Program-made: the position numbers and the translations under genes
The notes under the pieces: generated by a model
The model's input: only the letters and a program-made list of their open reading frames with translations
The model's database searches: none
Told to the model about the DNA's origin: nothing
Source of the DNA: UBA6059 sp964351595
GTDB taxonomy: Bacteria > Bacteroidota > Bacteroidia > Cytophagales > Cyclobacteriaceae
Direction of reading: 5' to 3'
Assembly (NCBI GenBank): GCA_964351595.1
Contig: CAYGOT010000014.1
Location: 16,257-80,256 of the forward strand
Length of the DNA: 64,000 bases
In this document: positions 7,674 to 16,420 of the stretch, piece after piece
Numbering within the stretch: the first letter of the stretch is position 1
Layout: every line of letters begins with the position of its first letter

Positions 7674-9521
7674 ATGCGATTAATAACCATCACCCTGTTT
7701 TGTCCGCTGATAATGACTCTTATGAGTTGTCAGCAGACAGAACAGACTACAGCAACCTCCCCTACCGAAGAAGAAATGGCAACTATCACAAAGCCGGTTA
7801 TATACCAAGTCTTTACCCGCCTTTTTGGGAATACAATTGCTAACAATATTCCTTATGGTACTATCGAAGAAAACGGTGTGGGTAAGTTCGATGACTTTTC
7901 TGATAAGGCACTCACTAGCCTAAAGAGCATGGGCGTGACTCATATGTGGTATACTGGCGTCATAGAGCATGCAGTACTGACTGACTATCAGGAGTACGGC
8001 ATCCGTCTCGATGATGCTGATGTGGTCAAAGGTCGTGCTGGATCTCCCTATGCGATCAAAGATTACTTTGATGTCAATCCAGACTTGGCGATGGATGTTC
8101 ATAATCGTATGGCTGAATTTGAAGCCCTGATCAGGCGAACGCACGACAATGGCATGAAAGTCATCATCGACTTTGTGCCCAATCACGTCGCTAGAGGCTA
8201 CATCTCGGATGCAAAACCGGATGGTATTGCTGACTTTGGCGAAAATGACAACATAGACAAGGCATTTGACCCGAACAACAACTTCTACTATATCGTAGGC
8301 GAGTCTTTTCAAGTGCCTTCGGAGTACAAATCGCTTGGTGGCAATACGCATCCAACCAAGGATGGTCAATTTGATGAATCTCCTGCAAAAGCAACGGGAA
8401 ACGATGTGTTCAGCGCTTCTCCCAGCATCAACGATTGGTTTGAAACCGTTAAACTGAACTATGGGGTCGACTATCAGAACGACAAGCAGACCTATTTTGA
8501 TCCGGTACCAGACACATGGCTCAAGATGGAACAGGTCCTCAGTTTCTGGGCAAACAAGGGAATAGATGGTTTCCGATGTGATATGGCTGAGATGGTGCCC
8601 GTCGAGTTCTGGGGTTGGGTGATTCCAAGGATCAAGGCCATTAATCCAGACATCACTTTCACAGCTGAGATATATAACCCTGACAGCTACCGCAATTACA
8701 TCTTCAATGGCAAGTTTGACTATCTCTATGACAAAGTGGAACTCTATGACACCTTGAAACATATTATACAAAACAGGGCATCTACTGATGACATTCCTGT
8801 CATATGGCAGAGGCAAGAAGGTATTGAGGCTTATATGCTGCGCTTCCTTGAAAATCATGACGAACAGCGTATTCCATCTCCGGATTTCGCCGGATCTGCT
8901 GAAAATGCTATTCCAGCTATGGTGCTAAGCGCCACTATGAACTCAGGCCCTATTATGATCTATTTTGGCCAGGAGGTTGGGGAGCCAGGTGAAGGAGTTG
9001 CTGGTTTTAGTGGCGAGGATGGTCGTACTACGATATTCGATTATTGGGGCGTACCCGAATTCCAAAAATGGGTGAATAACAAAGCATTTGACGGTGGTGG
9101 CCTGAGCGATCAGCAAAAGCAACTGCGCCAATTCTATTCGGACCTCCTTAACCTGTGTAATGAAAGCAAAGCTATCAGCGAAGGAGGTTTTTACGATCTC
9201 CATTACTACAACAGAAGTGCTGAGTACACCGGGCATTCTGATAAGGTATACGCCTATCTACGACATCACAATGGCGAAAACCTGCTCATCGCAGTAAATT
9301 TTGATCATGACAATTCAGAAACAGTCAACCTGAAAATACCATCTGATGCTTTGAGTAAACTTGGATTGAACGGTGACAACATTAGCCTAACCTCACTCGA
9401 CCAGACCATAGCATTGAGTGAATATAGTAGCGGCATATCTGATCATACAAAAGCCGACAGTTTTTCTTTTGAGTTATCACCAACTGGGTACAGCATATTC
9501 AAATTAGAATCATCCAACTAA
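7674..9521 (+). CDS. GH13 alpha-amylase-family lipoprotein
   Basis: The 615-residue product starts MRLITITLFCPLIM and has a lipobox LMSC, so it should be a lipid-anchored exported enzyme. A GH13 barrel follows. VIIDFVPNHV is conserved region I. The nucleophile Asp is in GIDGFRCDMAEM near residue 301, the acid/base Glu in TFTAEIYN near 332 and the third Asp in FLENHDEQR near 395. The C-terminal 90 residues form the usual beta domain. ATG 7674 is preferred to the TTG nine bases upstream. It probably hydrolyses alpha-1,4-glucans or maltodextrins outside the inner membrane. It overlaps the next amylase gene by one base, which implies translational coupling. Confidence 0.93.
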   Translation: MRLITITLFCPLIMTLMSCQQTEQTTATSPTEEEMATITKPVIYQVFTRLFGNTIANNIPYGTIEENGVGKFDDFSDKALTSLKSMGVTHMWYTGVIEHAVLTDYQEYGIRLDDADVVKGRAGSPYAIKDYFDVNPDLAMDVHNRMAEFEALIRRTHDNGMKVIIDFVPNHVARGYISDAKPDGIADFGENDNIDKAFDPNNNFYYIVGESFQVPSEYKSLGGNTHPTKDGQFDESPAKATGNDVFSASPSINDWFETVKLNYGVDYQNDKQTYFDPVPDTWLKMEQVLSFWANKGIDGFRCDMAEMVPVEFWGWVIPRIKAINPDITFTAEIYNPDSYRNYIFNGKFDYLYDKVELYDTLKHIIQNRASTDDIPVIWQRQEGIEAYMLRFLENHDEQRIPSPDFAGSAENAIPAMVLSATMNSGPIMIYFGQEVGEPGEGVAGFSGEDGRTTIFDYWGVPEFQKWVNNKAFDGGGLSDQQKQLRQFYSDLLNLCNESKAISEGGFYDLHYYNRSAEYTGHSDKVYAYLRHHNGENLLIAVNFDHDNSETVNLKIPSDALSKLGLNGDNISLTSLDQTIALSEYSSGISDHTKADSFSFELSPTGYSIFKLESSN

Positions 9522-11203
9522 TGAAAAACCTAGCTCCTTACCTCTTCTTTGTTCTGTTGATGTTTGCTCAATGTCAATCTTCTGTCGATCAATCTACGGT
9601 GGAAGAAACGACCGAAACTCCTGCCCAAGAGGCCTTTGCATGGGAAGCGTCAACCATCTACTTTCTACTCACTGATCGCTTTAATAATGGTGATACCTCC
9701 AATGATTTTTCCTTTGGAAGAGAGCAAGATGGAGCCCCTCTTCGCAGCTTCATGGGTGGAGATATCAGAGGTGTGATCCAAAAACTCGACGAGGGATATT
9801 TCACAGACCTGGGGGTCAATGTGTTATGGATGACGCCCGTCTTTGAGCAGATCAAATCTGCAGTTGACGAGGGTCACGGCAAGAACTATGCATTTCACGG
9901 CTATTGGATGCGAGATTGGACGACTCTCGATCCCAATTTCGGCACGATGGAAGATCTGGCTGAGCTGGTTAGTAAAGCCCGTAGCAAAGGTATTAGGATA
10001 CTATTTGATGTAGTGATCAACCATACCGGCCCGGTAACTGAGCTTGACAGTAAATGGCCAGACGATTGGGTGCGCACAGGCCCACAATGCTCTTATGACA
10101 GCTATGACAAGACGGTATCCTGCACACTGGTAGAAAATCTACCGGATATACTTACCAACAGTGACGAAGAAGTTGACTTACCAGAATTTCTTATCAAAAA
10201 GTGGACGGAAGAAGGTCGCCTGGATCAGGAAATGAAAGAGCTCGATGAGTTCTTTGCTGAGACGGGGCATCCCAGGGCACCTCGTTTTTATATAATGAAA
10301 TGGTTGACCGACTATTTGAGGGAGCTTGGTATTGATGGTTTTCGGGTAGATACGGTCAAGCACGTCGAGGAATCCGTCTGGAGAGAACTTTATGATCTGG
10401 CGGTTAACGCGTTGCAGTCATGGAAAGAAAGCCATTCAGATGAGAAGTTGGATGACCTACCCTTCTTCATGCTAGGAGAAGTTTACAATTACTCCATATT
10501 CAATGGTAAGAACTTCACTATGGACGGTGGAGAGGTTGATATCGACTACTATAACAAAGGCTTCAACAGTCTGATCAACTTTTCATTCAAAGATGACGTC
10601 AATATGCCTGCTGCGGATATTTTTACTAAATACGATCAAGTGCTTCAATCTGCTGATTGGCAAAACCTGACTACAGTCAATTACATCAGTTCTCATGACG
10701 ATGGCACTGTGCCAGATAAGGATCGCTCCAACATTATAGACTATGGTACCAAGCTACTGCTGACTCCAGGTATTGCTCAAATCTACTACGGCGATGAAAC
10801 GGCACGTAAGCTTGAGTCCGAGGAAGCAACAGGTGATGCTGTGTTGAGGACCTTCATGAACTGGGAGGAGCTATCCCAAAATCCAGAGAATCGGGAAGTA
10901 CTCGCTCATTGGCAAAAGCTCGGACAATTTCGAAGGGCGCACGTCTCTGTTGGTGCCGGTAAGCATACAGTAATCCAGGAATCACCATTGGTATTTAGCC
11001 GCGCCTACTCTAGTGGCGAGACCAACGATCAGGTAATCATTGCTCTAAATGCGGGCAAGGGTGCGAAGACCATTCCGGTAGGTAGCGTCTTCGGTGATGG
11101 TACAAAAGTGACGGATCACTACTCTGGTAAATCCGCGACAGTAGAGAATGGAACGGTCAGGATCGACTCTGATAAGGAGCTCGTTTTACTCGCTGAAGAG
11201 TAG
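9521..11203 (+). CDS. Second GH13 alpha-amylase-family lipoprotein (MalS-like)
   Basis: The start codon shares its A with the stop of the preceding amylase (TAATG). The 560-residue product has an N-terminal lipoprotein signal ending FAQC. The barrel opens with YFLLTDRFNNGD, as in periplasmic MalS-type (GH13_19-like) enzymes. Region I is LFDVVINHTG. The nucleophile Asp is in GIDGFRVDTVKHV near residue 276, the acid/base Glu in MLGEVYN near 319 and the final Asp in YISSHDDG near 393. Two cysteines lie in the insert after region I (QCSYDSYDKTVSC) and could form a disulfide in an exported enzyme. It likely acts with the first amylase to supply maltodextrins for the MFS importer. Confidence 0.93.
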   Translation: MKNLAPYLFFVLLMFAQCQSSVDQSTVEETTETPAQEAFAWEASTIYFLLTDRFNNGDTSNDFSFGREQDGAPLRSFMGGDIRGVIQKLDEGYFTDLGVNVLWMTPVFEQIKSAVDEGHGKNYAFHGYWMRDWTTLDPNFGTMEDLAELVSKARSKGIRILFDVVINHTGPVTELDSKWPDDWVRTGPQCSYDSYDKTVSCTLVENLPDILTNSDEEVDLPEFLIKKWTEEGRLDQEMKELDEFFAETGHPRAPRFYIMKWLTDYLRELGIDGFRVDTVKHVEESVWRELYDLAVNALQSWKESHSDEKLDDLPFFMLGEVYNYSIFNGKNFTMDGGEVDIDYYNKGFNSLINFSFKDDVNMPAADIFTKYDQVLQSADWQNLTTVNYISSHDDGTVPDKDRSNIIDYGTKLLLTPGIAQIYYGDETARKLESEEATGDAVLRTFMNWEELSQNPENREVLAHWQKLGQFRRAHVSVGAGKHTVIQESPLVFSRAYSSGETNDQVIIALNAGKGAKTIPVGSVFGDGTKVTDHYSGKSATVENGTVRIDSDKELVLLAEE

Positions 11204-11313
11204 CTATTCGACGATTGTGGTTTCACTTTCGATTAACGGTCTTATTGTGTGGACTAAATATTGCGACGTATTGAGCTATGTTTTCTTCCTTTGTATAGAA
11301 GATTTATTTAGCT

Positions 11314-11850
11314 ATGAAACACCTTTTCTCAACTCTCGTTCTTACCATTTTTTTCAGTATCTGTCTGGGCCAAGCCAGTGATGGCGAAAAGAAAACCCTT
11401 GATGAAAACCTGGTTCTCGATGTAATAAAAAAGGCCATCGTTACAGGTAGTGATGTTCGCATATACAGCGGAATAAGAAAGCCATCTTATGTATTTCAAG
11501 CTGGAAATAAAATTCACGAGGACTATGTGGGTTACTTTAGCGAAAGCGATGTAGACTACCTCATCTCCCAGTATAAAAGCCCTGTGCTAAGAGAGCTTTC
11601 TAAGAAAGACTTTGATAAAAAAAGTAATGTTGACGTGACCAATAAAGAGGTCATGGGACGATTCAACGGCGACACCTACTACATCTCCCATCCTATGTTT
11701 AGTCAGGACATGAAGACCAGTGTGATCTACTATGAAAAATGGTCACGATCTATTACCGGAGAGCTTCAGGGCAAAGCCATTTACAAAGTATTTCAAGACT
11801 ATGGCGAGAAGGATGAAAACATCCTACAAGCTACGATGGAGATACAGTAG
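11314..11850 (+). CDS. Exported protein of unknown function
   Basis: The 178-residue product starts with a clear signal peptide (MKHLFSTLVLTIFFSICLGQA, cleavage probably after LGQA). The mature part is a small mixed alpha/beta domain rich in Lys, Asp and Tyr. No family motif was recognised. It lies 110 bases after the amylase pair on the same strand and converges on the M20 amidohydrolase gene with seven bases between stops. Nothing in it links it to starch use beyond position. Confidence 0.7.
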   Translation: MKHLFSTLVLTIFFSICLGQASDGEKKTLDENLVLDVIKKAIVTGSDVRIYSGIRKPSYVFQAGNKIHEDYVGYFSESDVDYLISQYKSPVLRELSKKDFDKKSNVDVTNKEVMGRFNGDTYYISHPMFSQDMKTSVIYYEKWSRSITGELQGKAIYKVFQDYGEKDENILQATMEIQ

Positions 11851-11857
11851 TTATCCT

Positions 11858-13003
11858 CTATTGGCTCTCTTCAATAGTTAAATCAATAAGCTTCCGGAAC
11901 ATAGCCACCCCATGCGGTATTAGCGCGTCTGGAAAGTCATAATCAGGATTGTGCAAGGCCGGAACCTTCACTCCGGCCCCCAGCCCAAAAAAACCTCCCT
12001 TGAAGCGCTCTGTGAAGAGTCCAAAGTCCTCACCCCACTTGAAAGGCTGATCCACCATCTGAAAATCAATATCTGCAGCGTTGGCTGCCCGCTCAATTAG
12101 CTCTACTGCCTGCTGATCATTATTCGTTGCGGCAAAAGACTCCAGCCATTCCACACTCTCTGACAATCCATATTCCTGTGCAAGTCGCTCGACCTCTGCC
12201 AATAGCTGTTTCCTAATTCGATCCAACTCCTCTCCTGTCCAGGCCCTTAGCGTAAAATGGACTTCTCCGTGACCTGCAGCTACGCCATAAGCTTTCTCGC
12301 CCAATTCCATATAAACAGGCGTGATTAAACCGAAGTGCTCTTCACTCAGATTTGGGTTCTGAAGATCCGCAGCAAAAGCGACTGTTTTTGCCATGGCATT
12401 TGCCGGATTAAAGCCATTTTCCGGCTCTGCGGCATGGGCCGTCTTACCCTCGAAGCTGATAGCCACACTGGTGACGGCAGCATTGAAACTCTCCGACTTA
12501 CACAGTACTTTGCCGACCGGGTAGCCGGGTAAATTGTGCAGCGCAAATATGTAGTCTGGGCTAAAATCAAATTTGGAGCTCGCTAGTATGGTTGCTGCCC
12601 CCTGGCCGGTCTCTTCAGCTGGTTGGAACAGAAAGTGATACGTACCACATTCCGGTAGGTCAGCACTCACACTCATGATCGTACCAACGAGTATGGCCAT
12701 ATGCCCATCATGCCCACACATATGTGAAACAGAGGCGTCCGCCGACCTATAGTGAAACCCATTTATTTCAGCGATAGGTAGCGCATCAAGCTCGGCTCTA
12801 AACATCACATTGGGTCCGTCCTTAGCAGTCTCAATGATCCATACAAACCCTGTAGCCGTAATCTGCACGGCTCTGCCCACTGCATGCTTTCTAAGAAAAT
12901 CAATGAGATATGTAGAAGTGTTGTATTCCTCACCAGACACTTCCGCAATGCTGTGGAGATGTTGCCTGAGTTTTATGATCTGATTATGATTAATCTCAGT
13001 CAT
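11858..13003 (-). CDS. M20-family amidohydrolase (aminoacylase/IAA-amino-acid hydrolase type)
   Basis: The 381-residue product is a cytosolic metal-dependent amidohydrolase of peptidase family M20D. The metal-site motifs are present in order: SHMCGHDGHMA near residue 97, FQPAEETGQGA near 134, FALHNLPGYPVGK near 158 and the C-terminal LHNPDYDFPD. A lid/dimerisation insert lies between about residues 180 and 290. Such enzymes cleave N-acyl or N-acetyl amino acids or related amides; the substrate cannot be read from the sequence. The gene is divergent from the histidine kinase gene, with about 120 bases between starts. Confidence 0.92.
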   Translation of the reverse strand: MTEINHNQIIKLRQHLHSIAEVSGEEYNTSTYLIDFLRKHAVGRAVQITATGFVWIIETAKDGPNVMFRAELDALPIAEINGFHYRSADASVSHMCGHDGHMAILVGTIMSVSADLPECGTYHFLFQPAEETGQGAATILASSKFDFSPDYIFALHNLPGYPVGKVLCKSESFNAAVTSVAISFEGKTAHAAEPENGFNPANAMAKTVAFAADLQNPNLSEEHFGLITPVYMELGEKAYGVAAGHGEVHFTLRAWTGEELDRIRKQLLAEVERLAQEYGLSESVEWLESFAATNNDQQAVELIERAANAADIDFQMVDQPFKWGEDFGLFTERFKGGFFGLGAGVKVPALHNPDYDFPDALIPHGVAMFRKLIDLTIEESQ

Positions 13004-13124
13004 TTACATGATGTTTAAATAATTAGTACATTCCAATAGTCAGGTAGAATTTAGAGTAGACTATACAGCTTTACAAGCTAATCAAATCATCTTATCACTA
13101 TTCTTGCATGATAACACAGCCACT

Positions 13125-14018
13125 ATGAAACTAAAAATAGACAAACATCTTCAGCTCACTGATCAGGAGATCCATCTTGTGCTCATGCATAGTATACTTA
13201 ATATACTTGGTGTGCTGATATACAATGTAAAGGAGTTGGGTAAGATGTCGCGCGACCCTCAGGTCATGAAGCCCGTGATCGAAACGCTCACTTCCATAAG
13301 GGAGAAGTTGGATGATCGGGATTTTACCAATGATCAATTGAGCAAGTTTGACGAGCTACATGAGTATTTGTCCCAAAGCTTTGTGGTGATCTATGAGAGC
13401 TATCCTGACCTTAAAGAAGACGAAGAGTATAAAAAGGAGGTCGATAATATTTACCTCGTCTTATCAGAAATGCGTCGGAGGGCAGAAGAAATAGTTGAAT
13501 GGCAAGGTGATCCTTTTAGAGTAGCGAAGATTACCCCAGAGGAGTTGCGAGAGGATATGGAGCAATTTTTCGAAGCAGTGCAAAGAAATAGCCGGGGGGC
13601 GTACAAAGTTATTTTCTCCAGCAATGATCATAAGGCTAAAATGACCTATCGCATGGACTTTGATATAGCTGCTGATCATGATCAAATAGAGATCCCAATG
13701 GTCTTTAAAGATGTCATTAGAGATGTATTGGCGAATGCCAGAAAATACTCCCTGCCCGGGTCAAAAATAGAAGCCTCGTTTGTCCAGAAGAATAGGCAGA
13801 CCAAATTTAGCTGTAAGGATGAAGGGGTTGGCATTCCGGAAGTAGAGCTTTCGAAAGTTACTGACCTTTACTACCGTGCGAGCAGTGGGAAGGCCAGAGA
13901 AACCATGGGCAAAGGTGTAGGACTCACCAAAGCTCATTATGTCATTCAAAAGTTAGGTGGCACAATGTGGATCACTTCTAAGCTTAGTGCGGGTACTACC
14001 GTAGAAATCATATTCTAG
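13125..14018 (+). CDS. Soluble histidine-kinase-like protein without a sensor domain
   Basis: The 297-residue product has no signal peptide, membrane helix, PAS or GAF domain. The first 60 residues include LVLMHSILNILGVL, whose His (near residue 22) occupies the usual place of a phosphoacceptor helix, though the motif is not a standard H-box. A helical region follows. The C-terminal HATPase_c domain is complete: N-box VIRDVLANARKYS, G1 CKDEGVGIP, an F-box-like LYYRASSGKA and G2 GKGVGLTKAHYVI. ATG 13125 is preferred to a TTG 21 bases upstream. No response regulator lies nearby. It may be an orphan kinase that receives its signal from a partner. Confidence 0.85.
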   Translation: MKLKIDKHLQLTDQEIHLVLMHSILNILGVLIYNVKELGKMSRDPQVMKPVIETLTSIREKLDDRDFTNDQLSKFDELHEYLSQSFVVIYESYPDLKEDEEYKKEVDNIYLVLSEMRRRAEEIVEWQGDPFRVAKITPEELREDMEQFFEAVQRNSRGAYKVIFSSNDHKAKMTYRMDFDIAADHDQIEIPMVFKDVIRDVLANARKYSLPGSKIEASFVQKNRQTKFSCKDEGVGIPEVELSKVTDLYYRASSGKARETMGKGVGLTKAHYVIQKLGGTMWITSKLSAGTTVEIIF

Positions 14019-14035
14019 CACATTCCGGGAGTCAA

Positions 14036-14055
14036 AATACCCAATGGCGGGTATT
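14036..14055. repeat. Short inverted repeat after the kinase gene
   Basis: AATACCC and GGGTATT are perfect complements around a six-base loop, 18 bases after the kinase stop. No T-run follows on the plus strand, so it is at best a weak terminator or a processing site. Confidence 0.3.
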
Positions 14056-14088
14056 CCATAGGACCGATGCTTTGATCAATTTCACGGT

Positions 14089-14646
14089 ATGTCCGCCACT
14101 TACACTTTTCGTTCTTCAGCTCTGGAGAAAGAGAAAACCCTCGAATTGACTCAGGAACACCTGATGATCCACCAAGGTCAGCGAACGGATGATGCGCCTT
14201 ATGCCAGCATCAAGTCGGTTCGCCTCTACTATGACCCCTCACGGTTTGCCACGAACAAGTACCAGTGTGAAATTACACTGAGGAATCGTGCTACGGTTCT
14301 TATCAAAAGTGTCCACTATGCAGGCCCTACCAATTTTGAGGATAGAGCGAGCGACTACAGCGCATTTATTACCGAATTGCACGAGCACCTAGCACCGCTC
14401 AGCGACATCACATTTTTAGCCGGCAACAAGCCCGGCAGTTTTTCACTCAACGTGCTTATGATCATAGCCACAGTTGCCTTCGTTGGTATCGCGCTCTTTA
14501 GCTTCGGATCAGCGATCGGAGTTGGTATTATCTTCAGGCTAATTCTATTCGCAGGGCTACTTTATTGGGGCATCAAATACCTCAAGCGAAACAAACCAAA
14601 GACTTATAACCCCGACAATCTCCCTTCATCGGTATTGCCCAATTAG
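14089..14646 (+). CDS. Membrane protein with a cytosolic PH-like N-terminal domain
   Basis: The 185-residue product has about 115 soluble residues followed by two membrane helices at about residues 122-142 and 145-165, then a short basic and proline-rich tail. The N-terminal part is beta-rich, with a pattern (LELTQEHLMIHQGQ, then YASIKSVRLYYDP) like bacterial PH-domain (YdbT/DUF304-like) membrane proteins. This is a resemblance, not a firm assignment. It is 70 bases from the kinase gene on the same strand and may be co-transcribed with it. Function is unknown. Confidence 0.7.
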   Translation: MSATYTFRSSALEKEKTLELTQEHLMIHQGQRTDDAPYASIKSVRLYYDPSRFATNKYQCEITLRNRATVLIKSVHYAGPTNFEDRASDYSAFITELHEHLAPLSDITFLAGNKPGSFSLNVLMIIATVAFVGIALFSFGSAIGVGIIFRLILFAGLLYWGIKYLKRNKPKTYNPDNLPSSVLPN

Positions 14647-14854
14647 GCCGATATCACATAAGGAGTTCGGAAGGATCATCAAGACTTTTCTTAGATTGTA
14701 ACCTACAATTGAAGAGTCCAATTGCGTGGGTTGAATTGATGAGAAAATATATTTCTAAAATCTCAAACAAAGCCTAGGCGATCCGCGTATTCAATCCAAT
14801 TTTGCACCTGACCTATGAGCTGGAAGCTCTGACTAAGACTGAAGATCTAAACCT

Positions 14855-16384
14855 ATGAATACCCAAGAAATTGAAAATATTGAGCTGACCTATCTGAGCA
14901 TGGAGGACTATGAAGACCTCAAATCAGCGATGATCACGGCTTACAAAACCATGCCAGATGCTTACTGGAAAGAAGATCAAATACGATCATTGGTCGAGCG
15001 GTTTCCGGCCGGCCAGATCGTCATCAAGATCAACGGAGAATTTGCAGGTTGTGCATTGTCGATCATCGTCGACTATGACAAGTTTGACGATTATCATAAT
15101 TACCGGGAAATCACAGGTGACTACACCTTTAACACCCACAATGATGAGGGTGATATGCTCTATGGCATTGATGTATTTATTAAGCCTCAATACAGGGGTC
15201 TCCGTCTCGGAAGAAGGCTTTATGACTACCGCAAAGAACTCTGTGAACAACTTAACCTTAAGGGCATAGCCTTTGGTGGTCGTATTCCCAATTATCACAA
15301 TTATTCTGATAAGATCTCACCTAAGCAGTACATCGACAAGGTAAGAAGGAAGGAGATCCATGATCCTGTGCTTAACTTCCAGATATCCAATGACTTCCAC
15401 CCAGCCAAGATCATGAAGGGATATTTGGAGGGAGATAAGGATTCTAATGAATTTGCTGTGCTGCTGGAGTGGGATAATATCTATTATCAAAAGCCCACCA
15501 AAGTAGCTACCACGAACAAGACCGTGATCAGGCTCGGCTTGATACAGTGGCAAATGCGTCCATACAAGGACATGGATGAGCTCATGCAGCAGGCGGAGTA
15601 TTTTATAGATGCGGTCTCGGGTTACAGATCTGATTTTGCCCTTTTTCCAGAGTTTTTCAATGCCCCCTTGATGGCGGAGAATAATCACCTTGGAGAAGCA
15701 GAGGCCATAAGAGAGCTTGCCAAGCACACTAAAGAGATCGTGAACCGCTTTTCAGAACTGTCCATTTCTTACAACATCAATATCATCACGGGTAGCATGC
15801 CTGAAATAAAGGGCAAAAGACTGTACAACGTCGGCTACCTCTGCCGTAGAGATGGCAGTATCGAACGCTACGAAAAAATTCATGTCACGCCAGATGAGGC
15901 CAAGGTCTGGGGTATGCAGGGCGGCAACCAAATCAAGGCGTTTGATACGGACTGTGGCAAGATTGGCATCCTGATTTGCTACGACTCGGAGTTTCCTGAG
16001 CTGAGCAGAATTCTTGCAGATGAGGGCATGGACATACTGTTCGTCCCTTTCCTTACCGATACGCAAAACGGCTTCTCCAGAGTACGCAACTGTTCTCAGG
16101 CAAGAGCGATCGAGAATGAGTGTTATGTAGCGATTGCGGGTAGCGTCGGCAACCTGCCAAATGTCCATAACATGGACATGCAATTTGCACAGTCTATGGT
16201 CTTCACACCGTGCGATTTTGCCTTCCCATCCAATGGCATTAAGGCAGAAGCCACTCCAAACACGGAAATGGTACTAATCGCGGATGTGGACATTGGGCTG
16301 CTAAGAGAGCTACACGAGTTTGGTAGTGTACGCAACCTCAAGGATCGAAGAAAAGATCTCTTCGAACTGAAAAAGAAAAAATAA
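14855..16384 (+). CDS. GNAT acetyltransferase fused to a carbon-nitrogen hydrolase
   Basis: The 509-residue product joins two enzyme domains. Residues 1-210 form a GNAT N-acyltransferase with the acetyl-CoA loop PQYRGLRLGRRLYDYR. Residues 225-505 form a nitrilase-superfamily amidase with the complete triad: Glu in ALFPEFFNAP near 265, Lys in YEKIHVTPDE near 337 and Cys in GILICYDSEFPE near 373. The two halves could work on the same amide, one making it and the other cutting it. The fusion is known as a widespread bacterial family, but its substrate is not established. No signal peptide is present. A strong terminator follows, and the caspase gene converges on it. Confidence 0.93.
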   Translation: MNTQEIENIELTYLSMEDYEDLKSAMITAYKTMPDAYWKEDQIRSLVERFPAGQIVIKINGEFAGCALSIIVDYDKFDDYHNYREITGDYTFNTHNDEGDMLYGIDVFIKPQYRGLRLGRRLYDYRKELCEQLNLKGIAFGGRIPNYHNYSDKISPKQYIDKVRRKEIHDPVLNFQISNDFHPAKIMKGYLEGDKDSNEFAVLLEWDNIYYQKPTKVATTNKTVIRLGLIQWQMRPYKDMDELMQQAEYFIDAVSGYRSDFALFPEFFNAPLMAENNHLGEAEAIRELAKHTKEIVNRFSELSISYNINIITGSMPEIKGKRLYNVGYLCRRDGSIERYEKIHVTPDEAKVWGMQGGNQIKAFDTDCGKIGILICYDSEFPELSRILADEGMDILFVPFLTDTQNGFSRVRNCSQARAIENECYVAIAGSVGNLPNVHNMDMQFAQSMVFTPCDFAFPSNGIKAEATPNTEMVLIADVDIGLLRELHEFGSVRNLKDRRKDLFELKKKK

Positions 16385-16390
16385 GGAATC

Positions 16391-16420
16391 AAGGAGGGGT
16401 TATATCCCTCCTTACTGTTT
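16391..16420. terminator. Bidirectional intrinsic terminator between convergent genes
   Basis: AAGGAGGG and CCCTCCTT are perfect complements with a seven-base loop. ACTGTTTTTT follows on the plus strand. On the minus strand the stem is followed by GATTCCTTATTTTTT, so it can serve both the GNAT-nitrilase gene and the caspase gene. The right arm reaches two bases into the caspase stop codon. Confidence 0.8.

Noticed and set aside
7920..8858. 312-codon open frame antisense to the first GH13 gene
   Set aside because: It lies wholly inside a gene with strong GH13 motifs, has no start context, and its translation has no recognisable motif. It is a shadow frame.
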